From positions 1 to 39,505 of the forward strand of contig JAKDUK010000021.1 of assembly GCA_030457765.1 (NCBI GenBank): a stretch of 39,505 nt of DNA. Reading direction: 5' to 3'. The notes beneath the pieces were generated by a model that ran no database searches, was not told the DNA's origin, and saw nothing but the letters and a program-made list of their open reading frames with translations. The translations under genes were made by a program, and so were the position numbers. Below, piece after piece: positions 9,282 through 18,394 of this stretch (positions are counted from its first letter, which is position 1; each line of letters opens with the position of its first letter). This DNA is from Marinobacter sp. Its GTDB lineage: Bacteria; Pseudomonadota; Gammaproteobacteria; Pseudomonadales; Oleiphilaceae.

Positions 9282-10163
9282 TTAAAAACTCCCCTGCAAA
9301 GACAGGTAAACACCCTGCTGATCCGTTAGCGTGGCTACATCGCCAAGATTAACGAACGCTGCTGTGATCGCAAGCCGGCGGTCGGGCACCCAGGCCACAA
9401 ACACATCCCACCAGTCGTCTTCGCGGGCAAAACTCAGATTGTCTGGCTTCTGGCGGTATTCGGCACCCACCAGCCATTGTCGGTTAATAAACACGCCAGC
9501 ACCGACTTCGGCCATCACTTCATAGCTGTTGTTCCGGTCGCCGCCAAAGCCCAACAGCCCGCCCTGGTTGGCGCGAGTGCCGCGTGCAGTGGCGTTTACC
9601 AGCAGGTTACGACCAAATACTGCAGCGAAAAATAACTTGGAGCCGGAGATATACACATCGGTGCCACTGTCAGTCCGGGCGCCGATAGTGTCTGGCACAG
9701 TGAAGTCTCGCTGGCGTTTGTGCAGCACGCCGGCAGACCATTGGCCCCAGGGGCTGTAGAGAACATCACCCGCCAGGCGTACCTTCGCGCCAAAGATGTC
9801 TTGATTGAGTTCATCCTGTTGCAATGCGAAGCCTAGCGTATCGAGATCCAGAGTTTGGCGCGCCACGGTCACTTCAATCCGGTTGTTCCAGTTTAAACCG
9901 GCGCCGGTAACCGACAGCGTATAGTCGTCCACCTCGGCCCGACTCAGCGCCGCCGTGCCGCCCCATTCTTCATCATCGGCGTAGCTGCCAAGCACAGCCC
10001 AGGGCACCAGCCCGCCGCCGGCGCTGCCTTCTATGGTTGTTACGCCGCCGGTCGCCCAAATACGGCTACCAACATCTGCCAAGGCTGCAGGCGTGGCCAA
10101 CAGCCCTAAGGCAAGCACTGGAACGACCGTTTTGGCCCACTGCGTGTTGATGGAAAGAGTCAT
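9282..10163 (-). CDS. DUF3034 family outer-membrane-type protein
   Basis: The 293-aa protein starts with a signal peptide (hydrophobic core about residues 12-26, cleavage near ALA-DV). The mature part matches DUF3034: the GGVTTIEGSAGGGLVPWA opening, then alternating hydrophobic/polar strands and a C-terminal GVYLSLQGSF with terminal phenylalanine, as in outer-membrane beta-barrels. No function is established for the family. The ATG overlaps the stop of the GGDEF/EAL gene (ATGA), indicating translational coupling. Its role in the operon is unknown; a porin-like channel or envelope scaffold is a guess. Confidence 0.82.
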   Translation of the reverse strand: MTLSINTQWAKTVVPVLALGLLATPAALADVGSRIWATGGVTTIEGSAGGGLVPWAVLGSYADDEEWGGTAALSRAEVDDYTLSVTGAGLNWNNRIEVTVARQTLDLDTLGFALQQDELNQDIFGAKVRLAGDVLYSPWGQWSAGVLHKRQRDFTVPDTIGARTDSGTDVYISGSKLFFAAVFGRNLLVNATARGTRANQGGLLGFGGDRNNSYEVMAEVGAGVFINRQWLVGAEYRQKPDNLSFAREDDWWDVFVAWVPDRRLAITAAFVNLGDVATLTDQQGVYLSLQGSF

Positions 10164-12517
10164 AAAGGCTGCTCCTGCATAGTGTTGGCCAACTCCTGCT
10201 GGCGCTTGGCAATCGCGGCGGCGGTCTGCACAAGGTTGTCAGCAGAAACCGGGCGGCTCAGATAGAAGCCCTGGCCAAGATTGCAGCCCCAGGACTGCAG
10301 TAATTTCCAGGCTTCCAGATTCTCGATCCCTTCTGCGACCACTTTGAGACCAAGGCCGTGGGCCATATCGATGGTGGATTGCACAATCAGCTGGTCCTGA
10401 GGCTCGGTGTTTAGCTTCAGTACAAACGATTTATCTATTTTCAGTTCCTGAACCGGCAATTTGCGCAGCTGCGACAGTGAGGAATAACCTGTGCCAAAGT
10501 CGTCAACGGACAACGTTACCCCCAGGTCTCGCAACTGGTTCAAGGTCGCCATGGCTTCCTCCGGGTCGTCCATCAGGGCGCTTTCTGTCACTTCCAGGGT
10601 GATGCGCTCCAGGCTGTGGTGCCAGTTGGCAAAAATGCCCGCGATACGTTCCGCCAGCCCTGGGCGAGATAGGTCCATTGCAGAAAGGTTGATGGCTACG
10701 CCGGCATCGAGGCCAGCTTCGAACCAGGCTCGGGCGTCGTTAGCCACGCGTTGCAGAATGTGATCCGTCAGCTCGTGAATTTGCCCCGACTGTTCCGCCA
10801 GAAAGATGAACTCTTCCGGTGATATAAACCCAAGCTCTGGGTGTATCCAACGCACCAGAGCCTCAACCTGAAGCAACTGCCCAGTGTGGCTGTCCAGTTT
10901 GGGTTGATAGTTCATGTGCAGGCCGTCGTAGCGGATGGCATTGTGTAGATCGGAGATCAGATTCAGTTCCCGCAGGTGGTTTTCATCTTGCCCAGGCTCG
11001 TATCGGGTAACTGCTAAGCCTTGTTGCAGGGCTCGCTCGAAGGTCAGGTTGACTCGGCGCCGTAGCTCATTGGTGTTGCAGGCATCGCTGGGTAGCTGCA
11101 ACGTGATCAGATTGGAGCGCAGCGAAAAGGGAGTGTTGTCGATACTAAGGGGCAGTTCCATCATCTTATGTAGGGCTTGAGCCCGGCGCTTCAGCGCTTC
11201 AGGGCTGTGTGCCCCCACTATGGCCAAAAACTCGTCACCGCCGGTACGCGCAATCAGGCGGGCGTCTGGGAGTTCGCCGCGCAATCGCTTTGCGAGTGCA
11301 ATCAGAATCCTGTCACCAAACTCAAGGCCAAGCGTGTCATTGAGGTCAGAAAGGTCGCTTATCTGTAAGCCGATCAAGCTGCGGGGTATTCCGGCATTAA
11401 AGGTTTCCAGGGCGGTCTGCATCAGTGCGCCGCGGTTGCCAAGTTTTGTGACGTCATCATGGGTTGCAGCATGACGGATTTCTGCTTCGCGCCGGGTAAG
11501 GCGGGCCAGCGTATCCCGCAGGGTGTTGCGGAGCTGTCGCAACTCGCCGCCAGTATGGATTTTAGGCGCGCGCGGGTTCTCACCCTGCCCTACAGCCTTT
11601 GCGTAGCGGGCAAGTTGTAGCACCGGTCGGCCAAGGTGTCTTGCCATAAGCAATGCCAATAATATTGCCAGCACCATAATAGCTGTTACTAGTAGGGCTA
11701 TTTCCAGGGCACGGCTGTAGTAATTTTGCAGGCTGGCTTCTCTGCTGATCATTAAAAGCGCCTCAAAAGTACCCTGCTTGGATGTACCAAGATTTAACGT
11801 GCGAGTGAAGTATCGGGCGCTTTCGATAAAGTTTTGGCGGCCTGGAGAGTCTAACAACGCCGGCTCTGCGGCTCTGTCGATATCATCAGATGCAGCAAAG
11901 CTGGTAAAGCCGTCTGAGTCTTCCGCGTTTGAGCGGAAAATGATCGAGCTACCGCTAAGTTCGGCGATCACGGTTGCAAGCTTCTTATTCAGTTCAAAAC
12001 CAGCCACCAACCACGCTCGCAAGCCGGGGGCCTCCACCGGCACAATAAGCACCTCAAAACCACGGTGATCAATGGTCAGAAGCGAGCGGTCGGCCCCGTT
12101 TTTACGTGCATTCGCCAGTTGCGCCTGGGTAACGCTGGGCAGCGTCCGGGTTAATGTGGAGGCCAGCAATTCGCCTTGGCGGTTTAAAAGCAGTGCAAAG
12201 TCTGCCCCTGCACGCGCACTGTGGTTTTCCAGGGCGCTGCTGAGGGTGCCCGGATCGCGGCTGGCGATGGCAGAGCGAAAGCCAAAGTCGCGAACAACCA
12301 CGTTTAGCCGGGAGAGTTCAATGTCAGTACGGCGCTCAATTATTTCGTTGGTAAGGCGTTCAGCTATGCTGAGTTGCTGCAGCGCTCGGAGCTTTTCATC
12401 CTCGAACAGGTACACCATCAAAAGCGCGCCAATAAGCAGGCTCACTAAAGCAACCAAAGCAACCATGGCGATGACCAAGCGGCCGCGAAACCCTATGCGA
12501 TTTGCCAAACGAGCCAT
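10160..12517 (-). CDS. Membrane-bound GGDEF/EAL protein with periplasmic sensor region
   Basis: The 785-aa protein has a membrane helix at about residues 13-38, a 230-residue periplasmic region resembling a Cache-type sensor, a second helix at about 270-292 and a HAMP linker. The GGDEF domain follows (GGDEF at about 426-430), then an EAL domain (EAL at about 552-554). The EAL domain keeps INLSAMD, LEVTES, VDDFGTGYS, ELKIDKSFV and VAEGIE, so c-di-GMP phosphodiesterase activity is likely. The GGDEF domain keeps its signature but the usual upstream metal-binding aspartates are replaced (LQISDLSDLND), so cyclase activity is doubtful. The ATG at 12517 overlaps the cupredoxin stop by one base (TGATG). 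The periplasmic ligand is unknown; the operon suggests a redox, copper or gas signal. Confidence 0.92.
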   Translation of the reverse strand: MARLANRIGFRGRLVIAMVALVALVSLLIGALLMVYLFEDEKLRALQQLSIAERLTNEIIERRTDIELSRLNVVVRDFGFRSAIASRDPGTLSSALENHSARAGADFALLLNRQGELLASTLTRTLPSVTQAQLANARKNGADRSLLTIDHRGFEVLIVPVEAPGLRAWLVAGFELNKKLATVIAELSGSSIIFRSNAEDSDGFTSFAASDDIDRAAEPALLDSPGRQNFIESARYFTRTLNLGTSKQGTFEALLMISREASLQNYYSRALEIALLVTAIMVLAILLALLMARHLGRPVLQLARYAKAVGQGENPRAPKIHTGGELRQLRNTLRDTLARLTRREAEIRHAATHDDVTKLGNRGALMQTALETFNAGIPRSLIGLQISDLSDLNDTLGLEFGDRILIALAKRLRGELPDARLIARTGGDEFLAIVGAHSPEALKRRAQALHKMMELPLSIDNTPFSLRSNLITLQLPSDACNTNELRRRVNLTFERALQQGLAVTRYEPGQDENHLRELNLISDLHNAIRYDGLHMNYQPKLDSHTGQLLQVEALVRWIHPELGFISPEEFIFLAEQSGQIHELTDHILQRVANDARAWFEAGLDAGVAINLSAMDLSRPGLAERIAGIFANWHHSLERITLEVTESALMDDPEEAMATLNQLRDLGVTLSVDDFGTGYSSLSQLRKLPVQELKIDKSFVLKLNTEPQDQLIVQSTIDMAHGLGLKVVAEGIENLEAWKLLQSWGCNLGQGFYLSRPVSADNLVQTAAAIAKRQQELANTMQEQPL

Positions 12518-13182
12518 CAAAGCTCCCGAAAGCGTTTCTGGAGATGGTCCATAGAGTTTTCATGGCGAGGTTCTGGCACAAGCTCAATATTGATGGTTTC
12601 GGCTGTTGTGCTAGTCAGGCTGGTGGAGCTGATCTGTCGAACCACTGGTTTGGTGTTATCCGGTAGACGGGGGTGCCAGATATTCAGGTTTAGCGAATTG
12701 GGTATTTGAGTCACGCCAAAATCCGGCGCGAGCGTTACCTCCCCCTGCTCATTGGTTTGGCCAATGGCACGGGTGTTGGCCAGCACAATGAAAGCCTGCA
12801 TATGGTCGTGAATATTGCAGCCAAGCTCCACAATGCCTGGCTGGTTAAATACGACGGGAGCCTCGGGTTGGCCGGCATAGAGCTCAAGATTAAAAGGCTT
12901 TGCTGGCGAGAAGGAATAAACATGGTGCTGGGTGTTATCCCGATTGGGGAAATTAACACTGGAGCCGGCGGGCAAGATGAGCACGTGCGGGTGGAATTTG
13001 CGGTTTTTTTGAACCATTTCTGCCTGCACGGGAGGCAGATGGCTACCATCGTTCAGGTACACCACCGCGTCAGTCAAAGGGCCGGTGCCGTTCGCAAGCT
13101 GCAATTTGACTGTTAGCTCTTCCGAAAGCACCGGGGCTGACAGTGAATACGCCACCAGCAGAAAAACCGTCTGTTTTCTCAT
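12517..13182 (-). CDS. Periplasmic cupredoxin ('methylamine utilization'-type protein)
   Basis: The 221-aa protein has a signal peptide (about residues 1-20) and a cupredoxin fold. Likely type 1 copper ligands are His86 or His87 (TQHHVYSF), Cys122, His125 and Met128 in CNIHDHM. The C-x2-H-x2-M spacing equals that of amicyanin (CTPHPFM). Homologues are often labelled methylamine utilization protein, but no methylamine dehydrogenase genes are present here, so that role is not supported. A C-terminal region of about 80 residues follows the copper site and may be a second beta domain. It is translationally coupled to the GGDEF/EAL gene and may feed a copper or redox signal to its periplasmic domain. 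Confidence 0.85.
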   Translation of the reverse strand: MRKQTVFLLVAYSLSAPVLSEELTVKLQLANGTGPLTDAVVYLNDGSHLPPVQAEMVQKNRKFHPHVLILPAGSSVNFPNRDNTQHHVYSFSPAKPFNLELYAGQPEAPVVFNQPGIVELGCNIHDHMQAFIVLANTRAIGQTNEQGEVTLAPDFGVTQIPNSLNLNIWHPRLPDNTKPVVRQISSTSLTSTTAETINIELVPEPRHENSMDHLQKRFREL

Positions 13183-13232
13183 TATGATAGAGGACCTTTC
13201 AATTGCGCGGTGCCTTCCAGAACAAGGCTGGG

Positions 13233-13922
13233 TCAGGCCAGACCAGAGCCCAGGGAAAAGCGGATGTGGTTGCGGATCAGCAGGTTTTCCCAGTAGTTCC
13301 GCATCCAGTTCCAGGCATCGTTGTTCACTTGTTCAACGAATGGATCGAGATTCAGTTCGTAATAGTCGGGTGTGCCTGCGATCTGCGACACAGTTACGGT
13401 GATTGAGTCGTCCAGTTCATTTGCGAAGGGTTCGCCAATTAGCTCATGAACCAGCAGATTAGCGCGAGTGGCTTCCATATCGACAAGCCCGCCGGTTCTG
13501 ATGGAGTGGTTATTTTCATGCATTTCTTCCATCAGGCGGTGGCAAAGATAAGCGCGAATCAAAAGTCCATCCAGCCCATCGTATCGAACCAGCAAAGTGG
13601 ATGGCTCAGTGAAGTAGCCGATTGCAGCCTTCACAAATGGGTCAAATAGCTGTGCTGTGCCCGCCTCGCGCGCGCAAGCATCCACGCACTCTATAAGCCT
13701 GGGGGCCATTTCAATGTATTCGATGGCGAACTGAAACAGACAAGAAGCAGGCTGGTACCCCTCAATTGTGACAGCAGAGGGCAGCGCAGTCGCCTTTTTA
13801 TGCAGCTGTTTCAAAAAAGTACCCGAGCGGGCCTCCTTGCGTCGCGCGTGGTCAATGATCTCTAGGACTGCCTGTGGAGTCATGTGAGGCCATGCCGGTG
13901 TTTGAACAAATTGAGGTCGCAA
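13233..13922 (-). CDS. Hypothetical protein, unrecognised (TTG start)
   Basis: The 229-aa product is not one I recognise. It has no clear signal peptide or membrane segment, is rich in helices by eye and contains several Trp/Tyr clusters near the C terminus (NDAWNWMRNYWENLLIRNH). The start is taken as TTG at 13922, because AGAGGAGG lies 4 nt upstream; the alternatives (TTG at 13943, ATG at 13883) lack such a site. It is followed 50 bp later by the cupredoxin gene on the same strand and may be the first gene of that operon. Codon use and composition look like the neighbours. Confidence 0.75.
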   Translation of the reverse strand: MRPQFVQTPAWPHMTPQAVLEIIDHARRKEARSGTFLKQLHKKATALPSAVTIEGYQPASCLFQFAIEYIEMAPRLIECVDACAREAGTAQLFDPFVKAAIGYFTEPSTLLVRYDGLDGLLIRAYLCHRLMEEMHENNHSIRTGGLVDMEATRANLLVHELIGEPFANELDDSITVTVSQIAGTPDYYELNLDPFVEQVNNDAWNWMRNYWENLLIRNHIRFSLGSGLA

Positions 13923-14081
13923 GGCGCCTCCTCTAACAAGCAATAATTAACTGGGCAATTAAACCGCAGGGGCTTAATTCACATACCACTACGAGGCGCC
14001 CGTCTTTTCTCACAAGTGTAGACGAGATTTAGTGGGCTGCGATTGTTGGAGTGTCAGATATTGTTAACGATTGCGCCGGAG

Positions 14082-15410
14082 TTACCGCGTGTTAAACCAT
14101 CGGTCATTGCGAGTGTGCGACCAGCATAGCCAGCCCATACTTGCGGCGCGTGCAAGCATAAGGCAAATGAGCGAAAACCAAAGTCCGTGGTTACCCCAGC
14201 CTGTGGTTAACCACCACACGGGTGCAAAAACACCCAGTGCCGAAAAAAGCATGGTGTTTTGCATATCCTTGGTGCGTGTCGCGCCAATGAACACGCCATC
14301 AAACAAAAAACCCCAAACCGAGGCAAAAGGCAGCAGCCATAGCCACGGCAGGTATTGCCAGGCGGTGGTACGCACCTCTTCAATACCGGTCAACAGTGCA
14401 ATCAGGCTACGGCCACCGATTACAAACAGGATGGTCAGCAGCGCCGAGCCCCAAAGAGACCAGCGCAGCGCGCCGCGGAACACCACAAGGAAGCGGCGCT
14501 TGCTGTCTCTGCCCACGGCTTCACCAATCAGGGCCTCGGCCGCGTTGGCAAAGCCGTCTAGCGCATTGGAGATTAGAAGCAAAAAAGTAATAAGCACGGC
14601 ATTGGCCGCCAGTATGGTGTCGCCTTGGCGGGCCCCCTGGGCCGTAAAAAATGCCAGCACCAGCAGCAAGGCTATGGTGCGAACCATGATGTAGCGGTTT
14701 ACCTGCAGAATGGCCAAATAATCTGCAAGGGTTCCGAATAGCGCCCGGGTAAGCCTTTGTCCATCGGGCATGCGGCGCAATACGATGGCAAAGCCAATGA
14801 TTGCAGCACCGTATTCCGCGATGACCGTAGCGATGGCCACGCCCCGACTGTTCCAGCCCAGCAACGTTACAAACACTATATCGAGCACAATGTTCAGGCC
14901 GTTGGCCACGATGAGCATTACCATTGGCCCGCGTGCGTACTGAGTACCGATCAGCCAACCCACAAGCGTGTATTGGCACAGTACAGCGGGGGCGCTCCAG
15001 ATTCGTATAGTTGCATATTCGGCGGCAAGCTCAGTCACGCCAGGGCTGGGGTTCATTAGAGCCAACCCTATGTTTATCAAAGGCTGATGGCACAAAATAA
15101 GCAACAGGCCAATGCCCACCGCCAGCATCACCGAACGTAGCAGCAGGGCAACCTGGCTAAAGCTGTCGCGTTTGCCCCAAGCCTGTGCGGCTAGACCTGT
15201 TGTACCCATGCGCATAAAGCCGAAGCTCCAGTACAAAATGGTAAACAGGTTAGCGCCAACGGCCACTGCACCAAGGTATTCCGGGCTTTTCAGATGCCCC
15301 AGCACAGCTGTATCTACCAGGCCCAGTAATGGAACCGTGAGGTTGGTGAGCATCAGGGGCCATGCCAGAGCCCATAAGCGCCGGTCTGTAACCGACAGTT
15401 TAAGTATCAT
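14082..15410 (-). CDS. MATE family efflux transporter (DinF type)
   Basis: The 442-aa protein has about 12 membrane segments in two halves and matches the DinF branch of MATE exporters: LWALAWPLMLTNLTVPLLGLVDTAVLGHL at the N terminus and a related second half. These transporters export cationic drugs or metabolites using Na+ or H+ gradients; the substrate here is unknown. It starts at ATG 15410 with an AAGAAG stretch upstream and is divergent from coxB. Its stop is 160 bp before the start of the hypothetical gene, so it is probably a separate unit. Confidence 0.92.
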   Translation of the reverse strand: MILKLSVTDRRLWALAWPLMLTNLTVPLLGLVDTAVLGHLKSPEYLGAVAVGANLFTILYWSFGFMRMGTTGLAAQAWGKRDSFSQVALLLRSVMLAVGIGLLLILCHQPLINIGLALMNPSPGVTELAAEYATIRIWSAPAVLCQYTLVGWLIGTQYARGPMVMLIVANGLNIVLDIVFVTLLGWNSRGVAIATVIAEYGAAIIGFAIVLRRMPDGQRLTRALFGTLADYLAILQVNRYIMVRTIALLLVLAFFTAQGARQGDTILAANAVLITFLLLISNALDGFANAAEALIGEAVGRDSKRRFLVVFRGALRWSLWGSALLTILFVIGGRSLIALLTGIEEVRTTAWQYLPWLWLLPFASVWGFLFDGVFIGATRTKDMQNTMLFSALGVFAPVWWLTTGWGNHGLWFSLICLMLARAASMGWLCWSHTRNDRWFNTR

Positions 15411-15615
15411 ATTCTATCTTCTTATAAAAAGTGTGTACTTAGTCTTTTTGGGTTTAATGGGTTTTTTAGTATTTTGTTGATCTGTGTCTATACTCGTTGG
15501 TGATGTATCTGTAAGCAGGCTTTCACTCTGAGATCTTCCAGTGAATGCGAGCACCGGTTGAGAACAGAGGGATTACGCAAAATCCGACAAGAATAACACT
15601 CTGTGGAGACACAGT

Positions 15616-16740
15616 ATGCGTGTGCACGCTCAGCGAGCAGGTGCCCTGTTAGGCGGTCTGTCGTTCCCCGCCCTGTCCCTGGCGGACTGGACGGTAAACA
15701 TGACGCCCGGGGTAACCGGTACCAGTAACGATATATTCGACCTTCACATGACCATTTTCTGGATCTGCGTTGCCATAGGTGTCGTGGTATTCGGGATCAT
15801 GTTCTGGTCTATCTTCGCCCACCGCAAGTCTAAGGGCGTAAAACCTGCCAACTTTCATGAGAATACGATGGTTGAGGTCTTATGGACGCTCATACCACTG
15901 GTTATTCTTATCATTATGGCGATTCCCGCCACCGCGACCTTGATAGACATGTACGACACCACCGAGTCGGATATAGACATCAAAGTGACCGGCTATCAGT
16001 GGAAGTGGCAATACGAATACATCAACGAAGATTTCGGTTACTTTTCTAACACCACCACGCCACCGGATCAGATTAATAACCGTCAGGCCAAAGGCGAAAA
16101 TTATTTGCTTGAAGTGGACAACATGATGATTGTTCCTGTGGGTAAAAAGATCCGCTTCCTGCTTACAGCCAACGACGTGATCCACTCCTGGTGGGTGCCT
16201 GCGTTCGGCTTTAAAAAGGATGCCATTCCCGGCTTTATCAACGAAGCCTGGACCCGTGTAGACGAGCCCGGCATTTATCGTGGTCAGTGCGCTGAGTTGT
16301 GCGGCAAGAATCACGGATTTATGCCGGTGGTTGTTAAGGCCGTGCCGGAAGAGGAATACAACACCTGGGTTGCTGAGCAGAAAGCAGCGGCTGAAAAAGA
16401 GCGCGAACTGACCGAGAAAGACTGGTCCATGGATGAATTGATGGAGCGCGGTGAGAAGGCTTATGCCAGTACCTGTGCAGCCTGTCACCAGGCTGATGGT
16501 AGTGGTGCGCCGCCGGCCTTCCCGGCATTGAAAGGCAGCGCCATTGCGACCGGAGACATGGCCGCCCACCTCGATGTTGTGGTGAATGGCGTGTCCGGTA
16601 CAGCAATGCAGGCTTTTGGCAGCCAGCTGAATGAAGCCGACCTTGCAGCCATTATTACCTACGAGCGAAATGCCTGGGGCAACAATGTGGGTGACATGGT
16701 CACACCGAAAGAAATCTTTGATTACAAGAGCGAACAGTAA
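15616..16740 (+). CDS. coxB: Cytochrome c oxidase subunit II with fused cytochrome c
   Basis: The 374-aa protein has a signal/leader, two membrane helices (about residues 45-68 and 88-110) and a periplasmic cupredoxin domain with the CuA ligands His190, Cys225, Cys229, His233 and Met236. A C-terminal class I cytochrome c domain carries the haem-binding CAACH (Cys287-His291). It accepts electrons from soluble cytochrome c and passes them to haem a in subunit I. The fused cytochrome domain is like caa3/Pseudomonas-type aa3 enzymes. GGAG precedes the ATG. It is the first gene of the cox operon; the 205-bp upstream gap shared with the MATE gene should hold its promoter, but only weak matches (for example TATACT at 15489) are visible. 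Confidence 0.97.
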   Translation: MRVHAQRAGALLGGLSFPALSLADWTVNMTPGVTGTSNDIFDLHMTIFWICVAIGVVVFGIMFWSIFAHRKSKGVKPANFHENTMVEVLWTLIPLVILIIMAIPATATLIDMYDTTESDIDIKVTGYQWKWQYEYINEDFGYFSNTTTPPDQINNRQAKGENYLLEVDNMMIVPVGKKIRFLLTANDVIHSWWVPAFGFKKDAIPGFINEAWTRVDEPGIYRGQCAELCGKNHGFMPVVVKAVPEEEYNTWVAEQKAAAEKERELTEKDWSMDELMERGEKAYASTCAACHQADGSGAPPAFPALKGSAIATGDMAAHLDVVVNGVSGTAMQAFGSQLNEADLAAIITYERNAWGNNVGDMVTPKEIFDYKSEQ

Positions 16741-16797
16741 TCAACGCCGGATAATAGCTATCACCAGCCACAAACATTGGCGGTAACGGGGGTTTTC

Positions 16798-18381
16798 ATG
16801 AGTGCGGTTGCAGGTACCCACGCACAGGATCAACATCACGGGCCGGCTCGCGGCTTCAGCCGCTGGCTGCTGACCACGAACCACAAAGATATCGGGACCA
16901 TGTACCTGATATTCAGTTTCACCATGTTCCTTATTGGCGGGTCCATGGCGATGGTTATTCGGGCGGAATTATTCCAGCCTGGGCTGCAAATTGTCCAGCC
17001 GGAATTCTTTAACCAGATGACTACCATGCATGGGCTGCTGATGGTCTTCGGCGCCGTTATGCCGGCGTTTGTCGGGCTGGCTAACTGGATGATACCGCTG
17101 ATGATCGGCGCGCCAGATATGGCGTTGCCACGGATGAACAACTGGAGCTTCTGGTTGCTGCCCTGTGCCTTCCTGATTCTGCTTTCGACGCTGTTCATGT
17201 CTGGTGGCGGGCCCAATTTTGGTTGGACCTTTTATGCCCCTCTGTCTACTACCTACGGGCCGCCGAGTACGACTTTCTTTATTTTTGCCATCCACATCGC
17301 GGGTGTGTCTTCAATTATGGGTGCGATCAACGTGATCGCCACGGTGCTTAATATGCGGGCGCCGGGCATGACCCTGATGAAAATGCCCATGTTTGTCTGG
17401 ACCTGGCTGATCACGGCTTTTCTGTTGATCGCCGTAATGCCAGTGCTGGCGGGCGTGTTGACCATGATGCTGATGGACATCAACTTTGGCACCAGCTTCT
17501 TTAACGCCGCCGGCGGTGGCGACCCGGTTCTGTTCCAGCATGTGTTCTGGTTTTTCGGGCACCCGGAAGTCTACATTATGATCCTCCCGGCTTTTGGCGC
17601 GATATCGCAGATTATCCCGACATTCGCGCGTAAGAAGCTGTTCGGCTATTCCTCAATGGTTTATGCAGTGGGTGCGATTGCGCTGCTCTCATTCCTGGTC
17701 TGGGCACACCATATGTTTACGGTCGGCGTGCCTGTTGCCGGCCAGCTGTTCTTTATGTACGCCACTTTGCTGATTGCCGTGCCCACTGGGGTAAAGGTGT
17801 TTAATTGGGTGGCCACCATGTTCCGGGGGTCGCTCACGTTTGAGACGCCCATGCTGTTTGCCATCGCCTTTGTGATTTTGTTCAGCATCGGTGGGTTCTC
17901 TGGTTTGATGCTGGCGATCGCCCCGGCTGACTTTCAGTATCACGATACCTACTTTGTGGTGGGCCATTTCCACTATGTGCTGGTACCAGGCGCTATTTTT
18001 GGCATCTTTGCGTCGGCCTACTACTGGTTGCCGAAATGGACCGGCCGCATGTACGACGAAACTCTGGGTAAAACCCATTTCTGGCTGTCATTTATCGGCA
18101 TGAACCTGGCGTTCTTCCCCATGCACTTTCTGGGTCTTGCCGGCATGCCCCGCCGTATTCCGGATTACGCCCTGCAGTTTGCGGATTTCAATATGGTATC
18201 GAGCATTGGTGCGTTCATGTTTGGTTCGACCCAACTGCTGTTCCTGTTCATTGTTGTAAAGTGTGCCAGAAGCGGTGAAAAAGCACCCGCCCGGCCTTGG
18301 GAAGGCGCAGAAGGGCTAGAGTGGGAGATACCTTCACCGGCGCCTTATCACACCTTTACCACGCCACCGGATGTGAAATAG
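16798..18381 (+). CDS. coxA: Cytochrome c oxidase subunit I (aa3 type)
   Basis: The 527-aa protein has 12 membrane segments and is the catalytic haem-copper subunit of aa3 oxidase. Visible motifs are TTNHKDIGTMY near the N terminus, TMHGLLMV with a haem a ligand, WFFGHPEVYI with the CuB histidine cross-linked to tyrosine, VWAHHMFTVG with two CuB histidines, and the VVGHFHYVL haem a/a3 ligands. The GHPEV form marks the A1 family of haem-copper oxidases. The ATG at 16798 was chosen because GGGGG lies just upstream and the protein then starts like its relatives; an upstream TTG at 16777 is less likely. Confidence 0.97.
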   Translation: MSAVAGTHAQDQHHGPARGFSRWLLTTNHKDIGTMYLIFSFTMFLIGGSMAMVIRAELFQPGLQIVQPEFFNQMTTMHGLLMVFGAVMPAFVGLANWMIPLMIGAPDMALPRMNNWSFWLLPCAFLILLSTLFMSGGGPNFGWTFYAPLSTTYGPPSTTFFIFAIHIAGVSSIMGAINVIATVLNMRAPGMTLMKMPMFVWTWLITAFLLIAVMPVLAGVLTMMLMDINFGTSFFNAAGGGDPVLFQHVFWFFGHPEVYIMILPAFGAISQIIPTFARKKLFGYSSMVYAVGAIALLSFLVWAHHMFTVGVPVAGQLFFMYATLLIAVPTGVKVFNWVATMFRGSLTFETPMLFAIAFVILFSIGGFSGLMLAIAPADFQYHDTYFVVGHFHYVLVPGAIFGIFASAYYWLPKWTGRMYDETLGKTHFWLSFIGMNLAFFPMHFLGLAGMPRRIPDYALQFADFNMVSSIGAFMFGSTQLLFLFIVVKCARSGEKAPARPWEGAEGLEWEIPSPAPYHTFTTPPDVK

Positions 18382-18394
18382 GAGGCAGGTGAAC

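Noticed and set aside
12517..13182. Part of a methylamine dehydrogenase (mau) operon
   Set aside because: No mau subunit or TTQ-maturation gene is nearby; the neighbours are a c-di-GMP enzyme, DUF3034 and a globin.
15466..15494. Sigma-70 promoter for coxB (TTAGTA and TATACT with 17-nt spacing)
   Set aside because: The -35 match is poor (three of six), so it is not listed as a supported promoter.
15880..16569. 229-aa minus-strand ORF
   Set aside because: It is antisense to coxB, whose domains and copper/haem ligands are unmistakable.
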